Shown here: in pieces, positions 1 to 9,415 of the stretch
Numbering within the stretch: position 1 is the stretch's first letter
Layout: every line of letters starts with the position of its first letter
Assembly (NCBI RefSeq): GCF_024347615.1
Contig: NZ_AP025509.1
Location: 1,945,544-2,009,543, forward strand
From: Vibrio splendidus
GTDB lineage: Bacteria > Pseudomonadota > Gammaproteobacteria > Enterobacterales > Vibrionaceae
Length of the DNA stretch: 64,000 nucleotides
Direction of reading: 5' to 3'
Notes under the pieces: model-generated
Databases searched by the model: none
The model's input: the letters and a program-made list of their open reading frames with translations, nothing else
What the model was told of the DNA's origin: nothing
Translations under genes and position numbers: made by a program

Positions 1-97
1 CAACAATGGCCAAACCAAAGCCGATTGCGGTTTGCACAAATGAGCCAGCAAAAATGAGTGCCATTGCGATAAGGACAGTCTGATCTATGTATTCCAT
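1..97 (-). CDS. TSUP-family membrane permease, N-terminal fragment
   Basis: The reverse strand opens at ATG 97 and reads MEYIDQTVLIAMALIFAGSF..., a hydrophobic first helix followed by QTAIGFGLAIV. The G-F-G pattern in the first helix is typical of the sulfite exporter TauE/SafE (TSUP) family of inner-membrane anion or organosulfur carriers. Only 32 codons are inside the window, so the substrate cannot be guessed. A second TSUP gene lies at 55897-56634. AGG lies a few bases before the start. Confidence 0.6.
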   Translation of the reverse strand, partial: MEYIDQTVLIAMALIFAGSFVQTAIGFGLAIV

Positions 98-221
98 AAG
101 CCTGCGGATTAGTTTTAAAGGAGCGAGTGGATACTATAAATTAAAACGAAAAGGATAGTCTTATTATTCAGTGAGGTTTATGCAAATATCGACCGTTTTA
201 ATTGGTGAAATAGTGACTAAC

Positions 222-273
222 AAAAAAGCGAGTGAGTATATCAGGATGCTTCCTTTCAATACTCACTCGCTTT
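222..273 (-). terminator. Rho-independent terminator after the MFS gene
   Basis: A 15-bp perfect stem (225-239 with 259-273, GCGAGTGAGTAT core) is followed on the minus strand by six T. It lies 49 bp past the MFS stop codon. The nominal ORF crossing it on the plus strand is not a gene. Confidence 0.85.
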
Positions 274-321
274 ATTGGAACGACTTGTTGTTTACGCTAG
301 TGGGGGAGTCAGCGTTAAACG

Positions 322-1527
322 TTAAGCCATTGCCAATTTCAGTCGCTCAATCGGCTTGTCATTGATTGGTAAATGGATAAGCGCTGCCGCAAATGCAAGT
401 ACTACGGTTGACCACCAGATTGGCTCGTAAGAACCGTAGTAATCGTAAATACGACCGCCAACCCAAGCGCCTAAGAAGCTACCCACTTGGTGAGTAAAGA
501 ACACCAAACCGTACAACGTCGACAGGTAACGAGCACCAAAGATCTGGCGAACTAAACCAGACGTTAGCGGAACTGTACCTAACCAGCAGAAACCAATCGC
601 CGCACCGAAGATAGCCGCGGTTGACTCAGTCACAGGCAAAGTGACAAAAGCTCCGATAACCACGGTACGCACTAAGTACAGTGCCGACATTACATGACGC
701 TTGCTGAACTTATCGCCCATCACACCCCAGAAGTAAGATCCGAAGATGTTGAAGATGCCAACGTAAGCCAGTGCCATTGCTGCGCTGCTCGCGGGTAGGT
801 TTTTGTCGGCTAAGTAACTCGGTAAGTGCGTCGCAATGAACATCACGTGGAAGCCACACACGAAGAAGCCCGCGTGAATTAACCAGTAACTTTTGTTCGC
901 AAACGCCTCAGACAGCGCTTCTTTTAGTGTCTGGTTGTCTTCTACTTGTTTATTGGCTGTCGATCTCGGCGCTCGCATAAACAGCGCAAAAGAGATCATG
1001 AAACAACAAAGTACGCCAAAGACTTGCATCGCACTCTGCCAGTCAAATTCGTTCAACATGTATTGCGCGCCCGGAATTACCGCGAACATACCAAATGAAC
1101 CTGCTGCTGTGGTTAAACCAAATGCCTTAGCTGCGTGCTCTGCAGGTACTACTTTTGCTACGGCACCTAATACGATCACATAGCTCGTCGCACTTAATCC
1201 AAGGCCAACGAGCGCGCCTAGTGAAACGTAAAGCATGCTTGATTCGGTAGAAATAGAGGTAAGAAGTAAACCCAAACCGTAAGCACATGCGCCAGCGATA
1301 ATGATGCGCCTTGCTCCCCATTTGTCAGCAGCCATACCAACAAAAGGTTGGAACACGCCAAACAATAGGTTTTGTAGCGCAATCGCAAAGCTGAAAAACT
1401 CGCGACCTGTACCGAAATGTTCTGAAATTGGCATCATGAAAATGCCGAATGATTGTCTGATCCCTAGACTGATAATAAGTGTGCCTATCCCAAGCCATAC
1501 CAGTAAAGGAAAACGGAAAATGCTCAT
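322..1527 (-). CDS. MFS transporter
   Basis: A 401-residue major facilitator superfamily carrier with about twelve predicted membrane helices in the inner membrane. The loop 2-3 signature GMAADKWGARR (about residues 64-74) matches MFS motif A. The N-terminus (SLGIRQSFGIFMMPISEHFG) resembles the monocarboxylate/oxalate-formate branch, so a small organic acid is a possible substrate, but this is inference. It starts 15 bp after a His-rich small protein gene on the same strand, which suggests co-transcription, and it ends before a strong terminator at 222-273. Confidence 0.85.
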   Translation of the reverse strand: MSIFRFPLLVWLGIGTLIISLGIRQSFGIFMMPISEHFGTGREFFSFAIALQNLLFGVFQPFVGMAADKWGARRIIIAGACAYGLGLLLTSISTESSMLYVSLGALVGLGLSATSYVIVLGAVAKVVPAEHAAKAFGLTTAAGSFGMFAVIPGAQYMLNEFDWQSAMQVFGVLCCFMISFALFMRAPRSTANKQVEDNQTLKEALSEAFANKSYWLIHAGFFVCGFHVMFIATHLPSYLADKNLPASSAAMALAYVGIFNIFGSYFWGVMGDKFSKRHVMSALYLVRTVVIGAFVTLPVTESTAAIFGAAIGFCWLGTVPLTSGLVRQIFGARYLSTLYGLVFFTHQVGSFLGAWVGGRIYDYYGSYEPIWWSTVVLAFAAALIHLPINDKPIERLKLAMA

Positions 1528-1542
1528 TCTAATACTCTTAAA

Positions 1543-1770
1543 TTAATGGTGGTGATGTGAGTGGTCTTGCGCTGACATGTGTTGGTCAGTCATCTCATGG
1601 TGATGTTCGTGCTCAGAATGATCATGCGCTGATTGCTGGTGGCAGCCACTGCTCACGGCATGCTGAGCCAAGAGATCAATCAATGGCTGACTGTGATGCA
1701 CAATAACCAAACTAATGACGAGAAATAGCGTCATTCTGGCCAGTTGGGCAAAAAGAGATTGTGAAAACAT
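1543..1770 (-). CDS. Small His-rich membrane or periplasmic protein
   Basis: The open frame extends to 1875, but ATG 1770 gives a cleaner 75-residue product that begins MFSQSLFAQLARMTLFLVIS, a single hydrophobic segment. The rest is rich in histidine (HDHSEHEHHHEMTDQH, ending DHSHHHH) with one cysteine. Such tails bind transition metals in other proteins; DUF2946-type proteins have a similar look, but I cannot assign the family firmly. It lies directly upstream of the MFS gene (15-bp gap) and is probably its operon partner. No strong ribosome binding site decides the start. Confidence 0.55.
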   Translation of the reverse strand: MFSQSLFAQLARMTLFLVISLVIVHHSQPLIDLLAQHAVSSGCHQQSAHDHSEHEHHHEMTDQHMSAQDHSHHHH

Positions 1771-2166
1771 AAGGTGTTTACATGCGCTCAATGTTGTAAG
1801 AAGTCGCGCATCATAATGACGAGTGAGGTATGTATCAAATGACCATTTGTGATTAAGTCTATGCGTTTTATGCATAGATTTATGCGTCGTTAGAATTAGG
1901 GCAAAACGTGACCAATAAATAGGAAAACTCGAAGTTTGCTGGTTAATAGATAGAAGTATGTAATTAAGAATGAAAGTTCAAATGCAAGATTGTAACTGTC
2001 TGTTTAATTGAAGATTTCACAAAACTGTAAAAACTAATATACAAACTAATCACTAATCAACATTGGCCATTCACTCGACTTATCTGTCAAACATCGTAAA
2101 TTTGGGCATAAATCGTTTCAAAACTACTGAAATGCGATGTTAAAAGATTCAGGGAGAGTCATTCAC

Positions 2167-2781
2167 ATGGATAAAGATCATAACCTTCGCGAAAATTTAC
2201 TGGCACTGCTCTTAGGTAGCGCACTGGTTTCACTCGGCGTTATCTTTTTCAACCAAGTCGGTTTGCTCACCGGAGGCACGGCTGGTCTAGCGATCTTCAT
2301 TACCAAAGTAACAGACTTAAGCTTTGGCCAAGTGTTCTTCGCACTTAACTTACCTTTCTATATTTTGTCGGTTGCTCGTATGGGCTGGCGCTTCACCATC
2401 AATACCTTTATCGCTGTTTCGATTGTTTCGTTCGCTGTGGATCACTTGTATCACGTGATTCAGATTGCCGAAATACATGCATTGTATGCAGCGTTAATTG
2501 GTGGTGGCTTGATTGGTACCGGCATGTTGGTGATTTTCCGTCATAAGATGAGCTTAGGTGGCTTCAACATTCTGGCGTTGTTCTTACAAGAACGTTTTGG
2601 GATTCGAGCAGGTAAGGTTCAGATGGCACTAGACTGCACGATTGTTGTGCTTTCTCTGTTCATTGTTGATGTGTCATTGGTTCTCCTGTCTGTGCTTGGT
2701 GCGATAGTCACCAACTTGATTCTAGCAATGAATCATAAACCTGGGCGCTATCAACCTGTGGTAAAAGCGGAAGCAGCATAG
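2167..2781 (+). CDS. YitT family membrane protein
   Basis: A 204-residue inner-membrane protein with about five hydrophobic segments. The opening (LLGSALVSLGVIFFNQVGLLTGGTAGLA), then MSLGGFNILALFLQERFGI, match the N-terminal DUF161 domain of YitT proteins. The C-terminal DUF2179 domain of the long Bacillus form is absent, as is usual in proteobacterial members. ATG 2167 is preferred over 2137 because GGGAGAG lies at the right distance before it. The family's function is unknown. It is transcribed alone and followed by a terminator at 2860-2888. Confidence 0.8.
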   Translation: MDKDHNLRENLLALLLGSALVSLGVIFFNQVGLLTGGTAGLAIFITKVTDLSFGQVFFALNLPFYILSVARMGWRFTINTFIAVSIVSFAVDHLYHVIQIAEIHALYAALIGGGLIGTGMLVIFRHKMSLGGFNILALFLQERFGIRAGKVQMALDCTIVVLSLFIVDVSLVLLSVLGAIVTNLILAMNHKPGRYQPVVKAEAA

Positions 2782-2786
2782 TTCGG

Positions 2787-2820
2787 TTCGCTCAAGCACT
2801 AGATTCGCTTAAGCACTCGA
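2787..2820 (+). repeat. 17-bp tandem duplication
   Basis: TTCGCTCAAGCACTAGA (2787-2803) is followed directly by TTCGCTTAAGCACTCGA (2804-2820), and a third decayed copy begins at 2821 (TTCGCATAAACA). It is just downstream of the YitT stop codon. It is non-coding and probably a slippage product. Confidence 0.7.
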
Positions 2821-2859
2821 TTCGCATAAACAAAGCGTGATTTGCAGATTATGAAAACA

Positions 2860-2888
2860 ACAAAGCCAGCATCAATTGCTGGCTTTGT
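2860..2888. terminator. Bidirectional terminator between YitT and sigma-factor genes
   Basis: An 11-bp perfect stem, ACAAAGCCAGC with GCTGGCTTTGT, with a 7-nt loop sits between convergent genes. The T-rich right side serves the plus-strand gene and the A-rich left side serves the minus-strand one. Confidence 0.8.
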
Positions 2889-2918
2889 TCTATTGAAATA
2901 ACGGATTCGATGTAACGA

Positions 2919-3533
2919 TTAACACTTGCCGCAGCTGGCGTTCGGCTTAAGCTCGCAATCAATCACATTGCCTTGTTGATCAAGGGACAGGTTACAGCAC
3001 TCTTCAAACAAGTTCTTAAGATCCCCGCGGCTTTTCTGAACACGAGACTTAACGGTTGAGTAGCTGATGTTTTGAGTTTCTGCGATCTCTTTCTGGCTTT
3101 GGCCTTTAATATCGACCGCAAGCAGTAGCGATGAACTTTGTTCTGGCAGTGCTTGAATAAAAGGTTCAATACACAACGAGAGCTTCTGCTTAAATTCAGA
3201 GTCGTGGTCTAAATCGGTAAACCACAGATCTTCAGCATCAATTTGGCTATCACGTTGTTGGCGTGCATGTTTACGGTAGAAGTCGATAATGGTGTTGTTG
3301 GCTAACTGGAACAGCCAAGCCTTAACACTGCTCGCATCTTGTACCTTGTCTAAGTTCTGATAGGTCTTAATCAAGATATCTTGGAGCAAGTCGTCTACAT
3401 CCGCAGAATTGTTGACCTTTGAATGCAGGAATGACTTTAATGCTTGCTGATACTCGGCCCAGACTTGTTCGAGCTTCAAAGGTGCCTTATTCAAAGGTGC
3501 ACCGTTCAAAGGTGCATCAGTTGCACTGTTCAT
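2919..3533 (-). CDS. sigZ: ECF-type RNA polymerase sigma factor, SigZ-like
   Basis: A 204-residue sigma-70 family factor. Region 2 spans about residues 25-92 (DVDDLLQDILIKTYQNL, then KAWLFQLANNTIIDFYRKH). Region 4 spans about 120-176 with the helix-turn-helix SQKEIAETQNISYSTVKSRVQ. The tail after region 4 carries five cysteines (C179, C180, C193, C201, C204, ending CGKC), as if it binds metal or senses redox. The gene overlaps the end of the arsR-type gene by 17 bp, so the two are translationally linked. The N-terminus contains a short repeat (APLNGAPLNKAPL) from a DNA triplication near 3475-3520. The role in controlling the metal permease nearby is inferred from location. Confidence 0.82.
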   Translation of the reverse strand: MNSATDAPLNGAPLNKAPLKLEQVWAEYQQALKSFLHSKVNNSADVDDLLQDILIKTYQNLDKVQDASSVKAWLFQLANNTIIDFYRKHARQQRDSQIDAEDLWFTDLDHDSEFKQKLSLCIEPFIQALPEQSSSLLLAVDIKGQSQKEIAETQNISYSTVKSRVQKSRGDLKNLFEECCNLSLDQQGNVIDCELKPNASCGKC

Positions 3534-3813
3534 TTACGCAACACTCGTCTTGTAAGAAATCAATCACACCTTCTAGGCACTCATATTCCGCCACGCAGAA
3601 TAGAGTTCTTCCTTCTCGTCTTTGGCTGATTAGGCCCGCAGACGCCAAGCTTGATATGTGGTGAGACAAGGTAGAACCGGGAATGCCTAGTTCTTCTTGT
3701 AGGCCGCCAACTGCAATGCCTTGGTAGCCAGCTTTAACGACACTCTTATAAATGGTTAGGCGAATAGGGTGCCCCAACTCTTTAAGTGCTTTCGCAACGA
3801 CTTCTAAGTTCAT
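3517..3813 (-). CDS. ArsR/SmtB-family metal-responsive repressor
   Basis: A 98-residue winged-helix repressor of the ArsR family. The recognition helix region is STLSHHISSLASAGLISQRREGR (about residues 47-69). Possible metal ligands are C73, C79, C91, C92 and C97, with paired cysteines at the C-terminus (DECCVNEQC). GAGGAG before ATG 3813 fixes the start. It faces the Cys-rich permease gene across a 230-bp region holding three ATTTCGA-N6-TCGAAAT palindromes, which are its likely operators. One of them lies 20 bp upstream of its own start, which implies autoregulation. The inducing metal (Cu, Zn, As or other) cannot be told from sequence. Confidence 0.87.
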   Translation of the reverse strand: MNLEVVAKALKELGHPIRLTIYKSVVKAGYQGIAVGGLQEELGIPGSTLSHHISSLASAGLISQRREGRTLFCVAEYECLEGVIDFLQDECCVNEQCN

Positions 3814-3832
3814 ATTAACTCCTCAAGATTTA

Positions 3833-3989
3833 ATTTCGATGTTAGTCGAAATGTATGTCGAATTCAAATTTAAAAACGGTGGCTGTGTAAGTCATTGAAA
3901 AAGTGTGTTTTAGAAGGTCATTTCGATTTTTATCGAAATAAAGCTTGATCTGGAGCTTTTTATTTCTATAATTCGAGAATATTCGAAAT
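3833..3989. promoter_or_regulatory. Three ArsR-type operators in the divergent promoter
   Basis: Three palindromes share one format with 7-bp arms and a 6-bp spacer: ATTTCGA/TCGAAAT at 3833-3852 (spans TGTTAG), the same at 3920-3939 (spans TTTTTA), and AATTCGA/TCGAAAT at 3970-3989 (spans GAATAT). One sits near the arsR start and two sit before the permease start. The repeated geometry strongly suggests binding sites for the adjacent ArsR dimer. Confidence 0.8.
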
Positions 3990-4046
3990 TAAGGGTTGGT
4001 TACTTTTCTCATAGAGCCCGACCTTCAATCCAGTTTGGAGTTAATT

Positions 4047-5147
4047 ATGAGCAATGAAATGTTAACAATGCTAAAAGACGCACTTGATATGTTCGCTTTT
4101 TTAGCAGTAGAGCTAATTATCCTTTTCTTAGCGATCAGCTACATTGTTGGGATTCTTCAAGAGTTCCTTACACCAGAAAAGATTCAATCTATCCTGAGCT
4201 CACGTAATGGTAAGGGTTATGTGGTTGCAGCACTATTGGGTGCAATTACACCTTTCTGTTCATGTTCGACCATTCCTTTCTTAAAAGGATTGCTGCGTGC
4301 AAGAGCGGGTTTCGGTCCAATGATGGTGTTCCTATTCGGTAGCCCACTATTGAACCCGGTTATCATTGGTTTGTTCGTGATTACCTTCGGCTGGCAAGTT
4401 GCTGTGTTCTACTTCCTTGTAGCAATGACGGTGTCTGTAGTGGCTGGTTACGCACTTGAGAAGCTTGGCTTTGAGCGTTACGTAAAACCTGAAGCGTATG
4501 AATCAACAGGTTCAGCTTCAAGCTGTGGCACTAGCTGTGGTGACTCTGCTCCTGAGAAAGCAGCACCGGCTAAAGCGGAATCTTCATGTGGTACAAGTGT
4601 ATGTGGCGAACCTGCACCAGTAATGACTAAGGAGACATCTTGCTGCGATTCGAAAAAAGAAGAGCCACAAGTCACTGTTTCATGCTGTTCAGCGGATGGA
4701 AGCGTAACAGCTGAAATCGTAGAGAAGAAAGAACCTAGCCGTTGGATGAGAATTTGGTTCTCAACTTGGAAAGACTTCAAACAAGTTTTCCCTTACCTGA
4801 TGATGGGTATCGCGATTGGTTCATTCATCTACGGCTTCATTCCTACAGACCTAATTGCACAGTACGCTGGTGAAGGTATGTGGTATGCGATTCCTGTAGC
4901 GGCTGTGATTGGTATTCCACTGTACATTCGTGCTGAAGCGGTAATCCCACTAAGTGCTGCTCTAGTTCAGAAAGGTATGGCGTTGGGTTCAGTAATGGCA
5001 TTGATTATCGGTAGTGCAGGTGCAAGTTTGACAGAAGTTATCCTACTTAAATCAATCTTCAAGAACCAAATGATTGCAGCATTCCTATTCGTTATCCTAA
5101 GCATGGCGATGGGTGCAGGCTTCCTATACAGCTTCATCTTTGGTTAA
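4047..5147 (+). CDS. DUF318-type permease, Cu/Zn efflux (SO_0444-like)
   Basis: A 366-residue inner-membrane permease with eight or so helices in two halves. The first half holds the transport motif TPFCSCSTIPF (about 68-78) and GSPLLNPV. The halves are joined by a long hydrophilic loop with ten cysteines (about 160-213: SSCGTSCG, SSCGTSVCG, TSCC, SCC) that looks like a metal-binding domain. The second half has the repeat motif IPLYIRAEAVIPL. This matches the DUF318/ArsP superfamily and the SO_0444 Cu/Zn efflux group that I recall. ATG 4047 is preferred to the upstream 3996 because TTTGGAG lies 6 nt before it. It is divergent from arsR-sigZ. Confidence 0.83.
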   Translation: MSNEMLTMLKDALDMFAFLAVELIILFLAISYIVGILQEFLTPEKIQSILSSRNGKGYVVAALLGAITPFCSCSTIPFLKGLLRARAGFGPMMVFLFGSPLLNPVIIGLFVITFGWQVAVFYFLVAMTVSVVAGYALEKLGFERYVKPEAYESTGSASSCGTSCGDSAPEKAAPAKAESSCGTSVCGEPAPVMTKETSCCDSKKEEPQVTVSCCSADGSVTAEIVEKKEPSRWMRIWFSTWKDFKQVFPYLMMGIAIGSFIYGFIPTDLIAQYAGEGMWYAIPVAAVIGIPLYIRAEAVIPLSAALVQKGMALGSVMALIIGSAGASLTEVILLKSIFKNQMIAAFLFVILSMAMGAGFLYSFIFG

Positions 5148-5197
5148 TCAGGCTTGATTCTGAGATAACACCACAGATACCAAGAGATAGACAATTA

Positions 5198-5227
5198 AAA
5201 GAGCTCACTTAGTTGAGCTCTTTTTTT
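5198..5227 (+). terminator. Terminator of the permease gene
   Basis: AAAGAGCTCA pairs with TGAGCTCTTT and runs into a T tract at 5221-5227. The A-rich left side also allows it to serve the convergent trmY-like gene. Confidence 0.85.
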
Positions 5228-5249
5228 GTTTAGACTATTAGTTCGGAGA

Positions 5250-5849
5250 TTAGAACCCTCTAATGTCCAGCTCATTGTTGATCAACACAACACACTGAGA
5301 AGCAAACAGCATGTTTGGACCTAAGCTGATTTTCTCCGTCCCTAAACGCTTCAAGCTGTTGTAGCTTTTCTTCGGCATAGGGATATGGTCAGTTAGAAGG
5401 AAACATGGGTTTTCGGCAATCTCTGCATCACGGATAAAGTCGCCTTTCTTATCCATCATGTACAGCTGGTGGTCTTCAGCCTGTTCTTTAACCAACTTTT
5501 CAAAGCTCATGGTACGGACAGTGATGCCCGGCTCTACCTGACGTGTCTGTTCTTTTGTCATGCCTTGAGAAGCGTCAACCGCTCTTACTACCGCAGATAA
5601 CAGTGCAGATTCATGAAAGCCACCAATGTTAGTTATTTCGTTGGAATCGAATGTAATTGTTCGTGAAAAGTCTTTAGTACTCTCTAGCACAAGGTGCACG
5701 GTGACATTCTCACGGTGAGATTGAGCAACGAAGATCGTGTTCATCAGAGTATGAGCCAGAATCTCAGTATGAGCATCTTGCCCAACACCCTCTAAGATAA
5801 GTTTGCTCTCTGTAGGGGCTGCGCGAGCGCGTAATACAAATGAACGCAT
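5250..5849 (-). CDS. TrmY-like SPOUT RNA methyltransferase (DUF358)
   Basis: A 199-residue SPOUT-class protein. In archaea TrmY makes N1-methylpseudouridine at position 54 of the tRNA T-loop using S-adenosylmethionine. The family signatures visible are the N-terminal SFVLRARAAP, the central NIGGFHESALLSAVVRAVD, and the C-terminal knot FLLTDHIPMPKK with SLGPNMLFASQCV. AAGG precedes the start. Bacteria normally carry m5U54 rather than pseudouridine 54, so the substrate here is uncertain. The gene is monocistronic and convergent with the metal permease. Confidence 0.85.
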   Translation of the reverse strand: MRSFVLRARAAPTESKLILEGVGQDAHTEILAHTLMNTIFVAQSHRENVTVHLVLESTKDFSRTITFDSNEITNIGGFHESALLSAVVRAVDASQGMTKEQTRQVEPGITVRTMSFEKLVKEQAEDHQLYMMDKKGDFIRDAEIAENPCFLLTDHIPMPKKSYNSLKRLGTEKISLGPNMLFASQCVVLINNELDIRGF

Positions 5850-6104
5850 GGAATGTACCTTGTCAGTATGTGATAAAGCGAAACAGACTTTATCAACATG
5901 AATTGATGAATAACCAAAATTATGGCGGTATGTAACTCTTTTCTATTAATGAAGTCAAATGGAGTTATGTATAGTACTGACCAGAAGAACTATACGTATT
6001 AAATAGAGAGTGACCACATTACAAGATGGTAAAGGTTGAAGCGAACCAAGGTTTACATAGATAGTATGCGCAAATTATTAGTGACTTACATAAGGAAGTA
6101 GTCG

Positions 6105-6629
6105 ATGAAGTTACAGAAGATAAATAAAGAAGAATATAGAAAGAAGATGAACCTACTGTTGGTTTCATTGGTTGGGTCGCTCGCCTTGTTTGCCATCGTA
6201 TTCGGTAGCATTCTGATTGAACTTTTTGGTTCAGTTGGATCCGTTACTGGGGAAGCGACAGGTAATTTCCATTTGAATGTACTTGGCGTGATTTTATCAG
6301 TCGCACTGAATGCCTTTATAGCGAGCCGTGTGAAAGGGCATGATTACTTTAAGGAAGCGCTTTATGTGTGGAACCTTAAACAAATTCACAATCAAATCTA
6401 TCGTAAGCTCAAGCGTATTCAACCGAAAGCTGAGCAAGGTGATCGAGAAGCATTAACTATCCTTTACTTCTATTACACTACGCAAAAACAGGTATACGAC
6501 CTAGATAACAATACATTGACGATAAAAACGGTTCAGCAATCGCTAGATAACATAGTTGAGCTAAGTGAAAAGTGGAGTATCGAACTGGATATAGAGGCAT
6601 TTTCGAAAGATCTAGTCGCAAAATTCTAA
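6105..6629 (+). CDS. DUF3087-type membrane protein
   Basis: A 174-residue protein with two N-terminal membrane helices (about residues 16-40 and 53-74). A basic helical cytoplasmic domain follows (LKQIHNQIYRKLKRIQPKAEQGDREALTILYFYY). It matches my memory of the DUF3087 family found in Vibrio and Shewanella, which has no known function. The ribosome binding site AAGGAAG lies 6 nt before ATG 6105. It stands alone between the TrmY-like gene and the rrn promoters. Confidence 0.7.
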   Translation: MKLQKINKEEYRKKMNLLLVSLVGSLALFAIVFGSILIELFGSVGSVTGEATGNFHLNVLGVILSVALNAFIASRVKGHDYFKEALYVWNLKQIHNQIYRKLKRIQPKAEQGDREALTILYFYYTTQKQVYDLDNNTLTIKTVQQSLDNIVELSEKWSIELDIEAFSKDLVAKF

Positions 6630-6730
6630 GTTATATGCTCTTGATTGTATGAGCTTTAACCTGTGAAAGAGGGTTTTGACGTAAAAGTAGCCGCTTAAGC
6701 AACTTTTTTGAATTTTTATTAAAATAGGGG

Positions 6731-6758
6731 TTGCCATGTTTTCGATGATCTCTATAAT
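6731..6758 (+). promoter_or_regulatory. rrn promoter P1
   Basis: TTGCCA (6731-6736) and TATAAT (6753-6758) are separated by 16 bp. A GC-rich discriminator (GCCGCC) follows, as expected for a stringently controlled rRNA promoter. AT-rich sequence upstream (6700-6725) is a candidate UP element. Confidence 0.8.
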
Positions 6759-6846
6759 GCCGCCTCACTGACACGGCAGACGCTACAAGGCTTCAGCGGT
6801 AATCAGTAAGACGGAAAGTTCGAAAGAAATTAATTTTAAAAAGTGT

Positions 6847-6874
6847 TTGACACTTAAGATTAAATCGCTAGAAT
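6847..6874 (+). promoter_or_regulatory. rrn promoter P2
   Basis: TTGACA (6847-6852) and TAGAAT (6869-6874) are separated by 16 bp. The site lies 116 bp downstream of P1, the usual tandem arrangement in gammaproteobacteria. Confidence 0.78.
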
Positions 6875-7222
6875 TCACGTCCGCTTTCAAAGGTTTCTTT
6901 GTAAAAAGAAAGTTTCGATAAGCAAAGCTCTTTAACAATTTAAACCTATCAATCTGTGTGGGCACTCGTTGATGAATATCAAAACGTTTTATCTTTCCTT
7001 TTTATAAAGAGAAGTAAAACAGATTCCTCGGAATCAACTTTGGTTTCAATGAACTGAGTGACCAATTCAATTTGGTACAGCCTTGAGCTGTTTGATTTCA
7101 CTTTTTAAAGTGAAAGCCAAAAAGAGCACAGTCAATTCATTATCTTTCTGTTGGAAAGATAATAGCTTTAGAATTACTTTTTGTAGTTTTGAAGTCAGTA
7201 TTCATTGAGCCGACAAAATCTT
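6875..7222 (+). other. rrn leader with boxA
   Basis: This transcribed leader of the 16S gene contains boxA (GCTCTTTAACA, 6927-6937), the Nus-factor antitermination site. It also holds two hairpins: TTTCACTTTTTAAAGTGAAA (7096-7115) and ATTATCTTTC paired with GAAAGATAAT (about 7139-7164). The latter is well placed for RNase III processing of the 16S precursor. No protein gene is present. Confidence 0.75.
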
Positions 7223-8777
<1,555 letters not shown>

Positions 8778-8899
8778 TACGAAGATACTTACGATGAGTG
8801 TCCACACAGATTGATTAGGTTTAAAAAGAAAAAGAGATGAAGAACTCCCAAGGTTCTTCAAAGTTTGTTTCTGCTTTTAAAGTAGCGATGAACTGCAGT

Positions 8900-8975
8900 G
8901 TCCCGTTCGTCTAGAGGCCTAGGACACCGCCCTTTCACGGCGGTAACAGGGGTTCGACTCCCCTACGGGATACCA
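8900..8975 (+). tRNA. tRNA-Glu (UUC)
   Basis: A 76-nt cloverleaf with anticodon loop CTTTCAC and encoded CCA. The first acceptor pair appears to be G1-U72 rather than G-C. Confidence 0.96.
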
Positions 8976-8995
8976 CTTCCTTCAAGAAGTAAAAA

Positions 8996-9071
8996 GGGTC
9001 GTTAGCTCAGTTGGTAGAGCAGTTGACTTTTAATCAATTGGTCGCAGGTTCGAATCCTGCACGACCCACCA
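8996..9071 (+). tRNA. tRNA-Lys (UUU)
   Basis: A 76-nt cloverleaf with anticodon loop CTTTTAA, acceptor GGGTCGT paired with ACGACCC, and encoded CCA. Confidence 0.97.
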
Positions 9072-9096
9072 TTTCCTCCCAAGGAAATAAAATTTG

Positions 9097-9172
9097 GGGC
9101 GATTAGCTCAGTTGGGAGAGCACCTGCCTTACAAGCAGGGGGTCACTGGTTCGAGCCCGGTATCGCCCACCA
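9097..9172 (+). tRNA. tRNA-Val (UAC), first copy
   Basis: A 76-nt cloverleaf with anticodon loop CTTACAA and encoded CCA. It is identical to the copy at 9340-9415. The flanking spacer (TTTCCTCCCAAGGAAATAAA) occurs both before and after it, which suggests a duplicated tRNA-plus-spacer unit. Confidence 0.97.
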
Positions 9173-9197
9173 TTTCCTCCCAAGGAAATAAAAATAT

Positions 9198-9273
9198 GGG
9201 GCTATAGCTCAGCTGGGAGAGCGCCTGCCTTGCACGCAGGAGGTCTGCGGTTCGATCCCGCATAGCTCCACCA
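9198..9273 (+). tRNA. tRNA-Ala (UGC)
   Basis: A 76-nt cloverleaf with anticodon loop CTTGCAC, acceptor GGGGCTA paired with TAGCTCC (one G-U wobble), and encoded CCA. Confidence 0.97.
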
Positions 9274-9339
9274 TTCTTTCTCCATGTAAGAATGGCTTTT
9301 ATTTTCACTTTTTAAAAAGTGAAGACAAAAGAACATCAT

Positions 9340-9415
9340 GGGCGATTAGCTCAGTTGGGAGAGCACCTGCCTTACAAGCAGGGGGTCACTGGTTCGAGCC
9401 CGGTATCGCCCACCA
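9340..9415 (+). tRNA. tRNA-Val (UAC), second copy
   Basis: Identical to 9097-9172, with anticodon UAC and encoded CCA. It is the last tRNA of the 16S-23S spacer. Confidence 0.97.

Noticed and set aside
171..365. Plus-strand 64-codon frame over the left terminator
   Set aside because: It runs through the terminator hairpin and into the end of the MFS gene; no family resemblance.
4478..4780. Minus-strand frame of 100 codons inside the Cys-rich permease
   Set aside because: Antisense shadow of the hydrophilic loop; no ribosome binding site.
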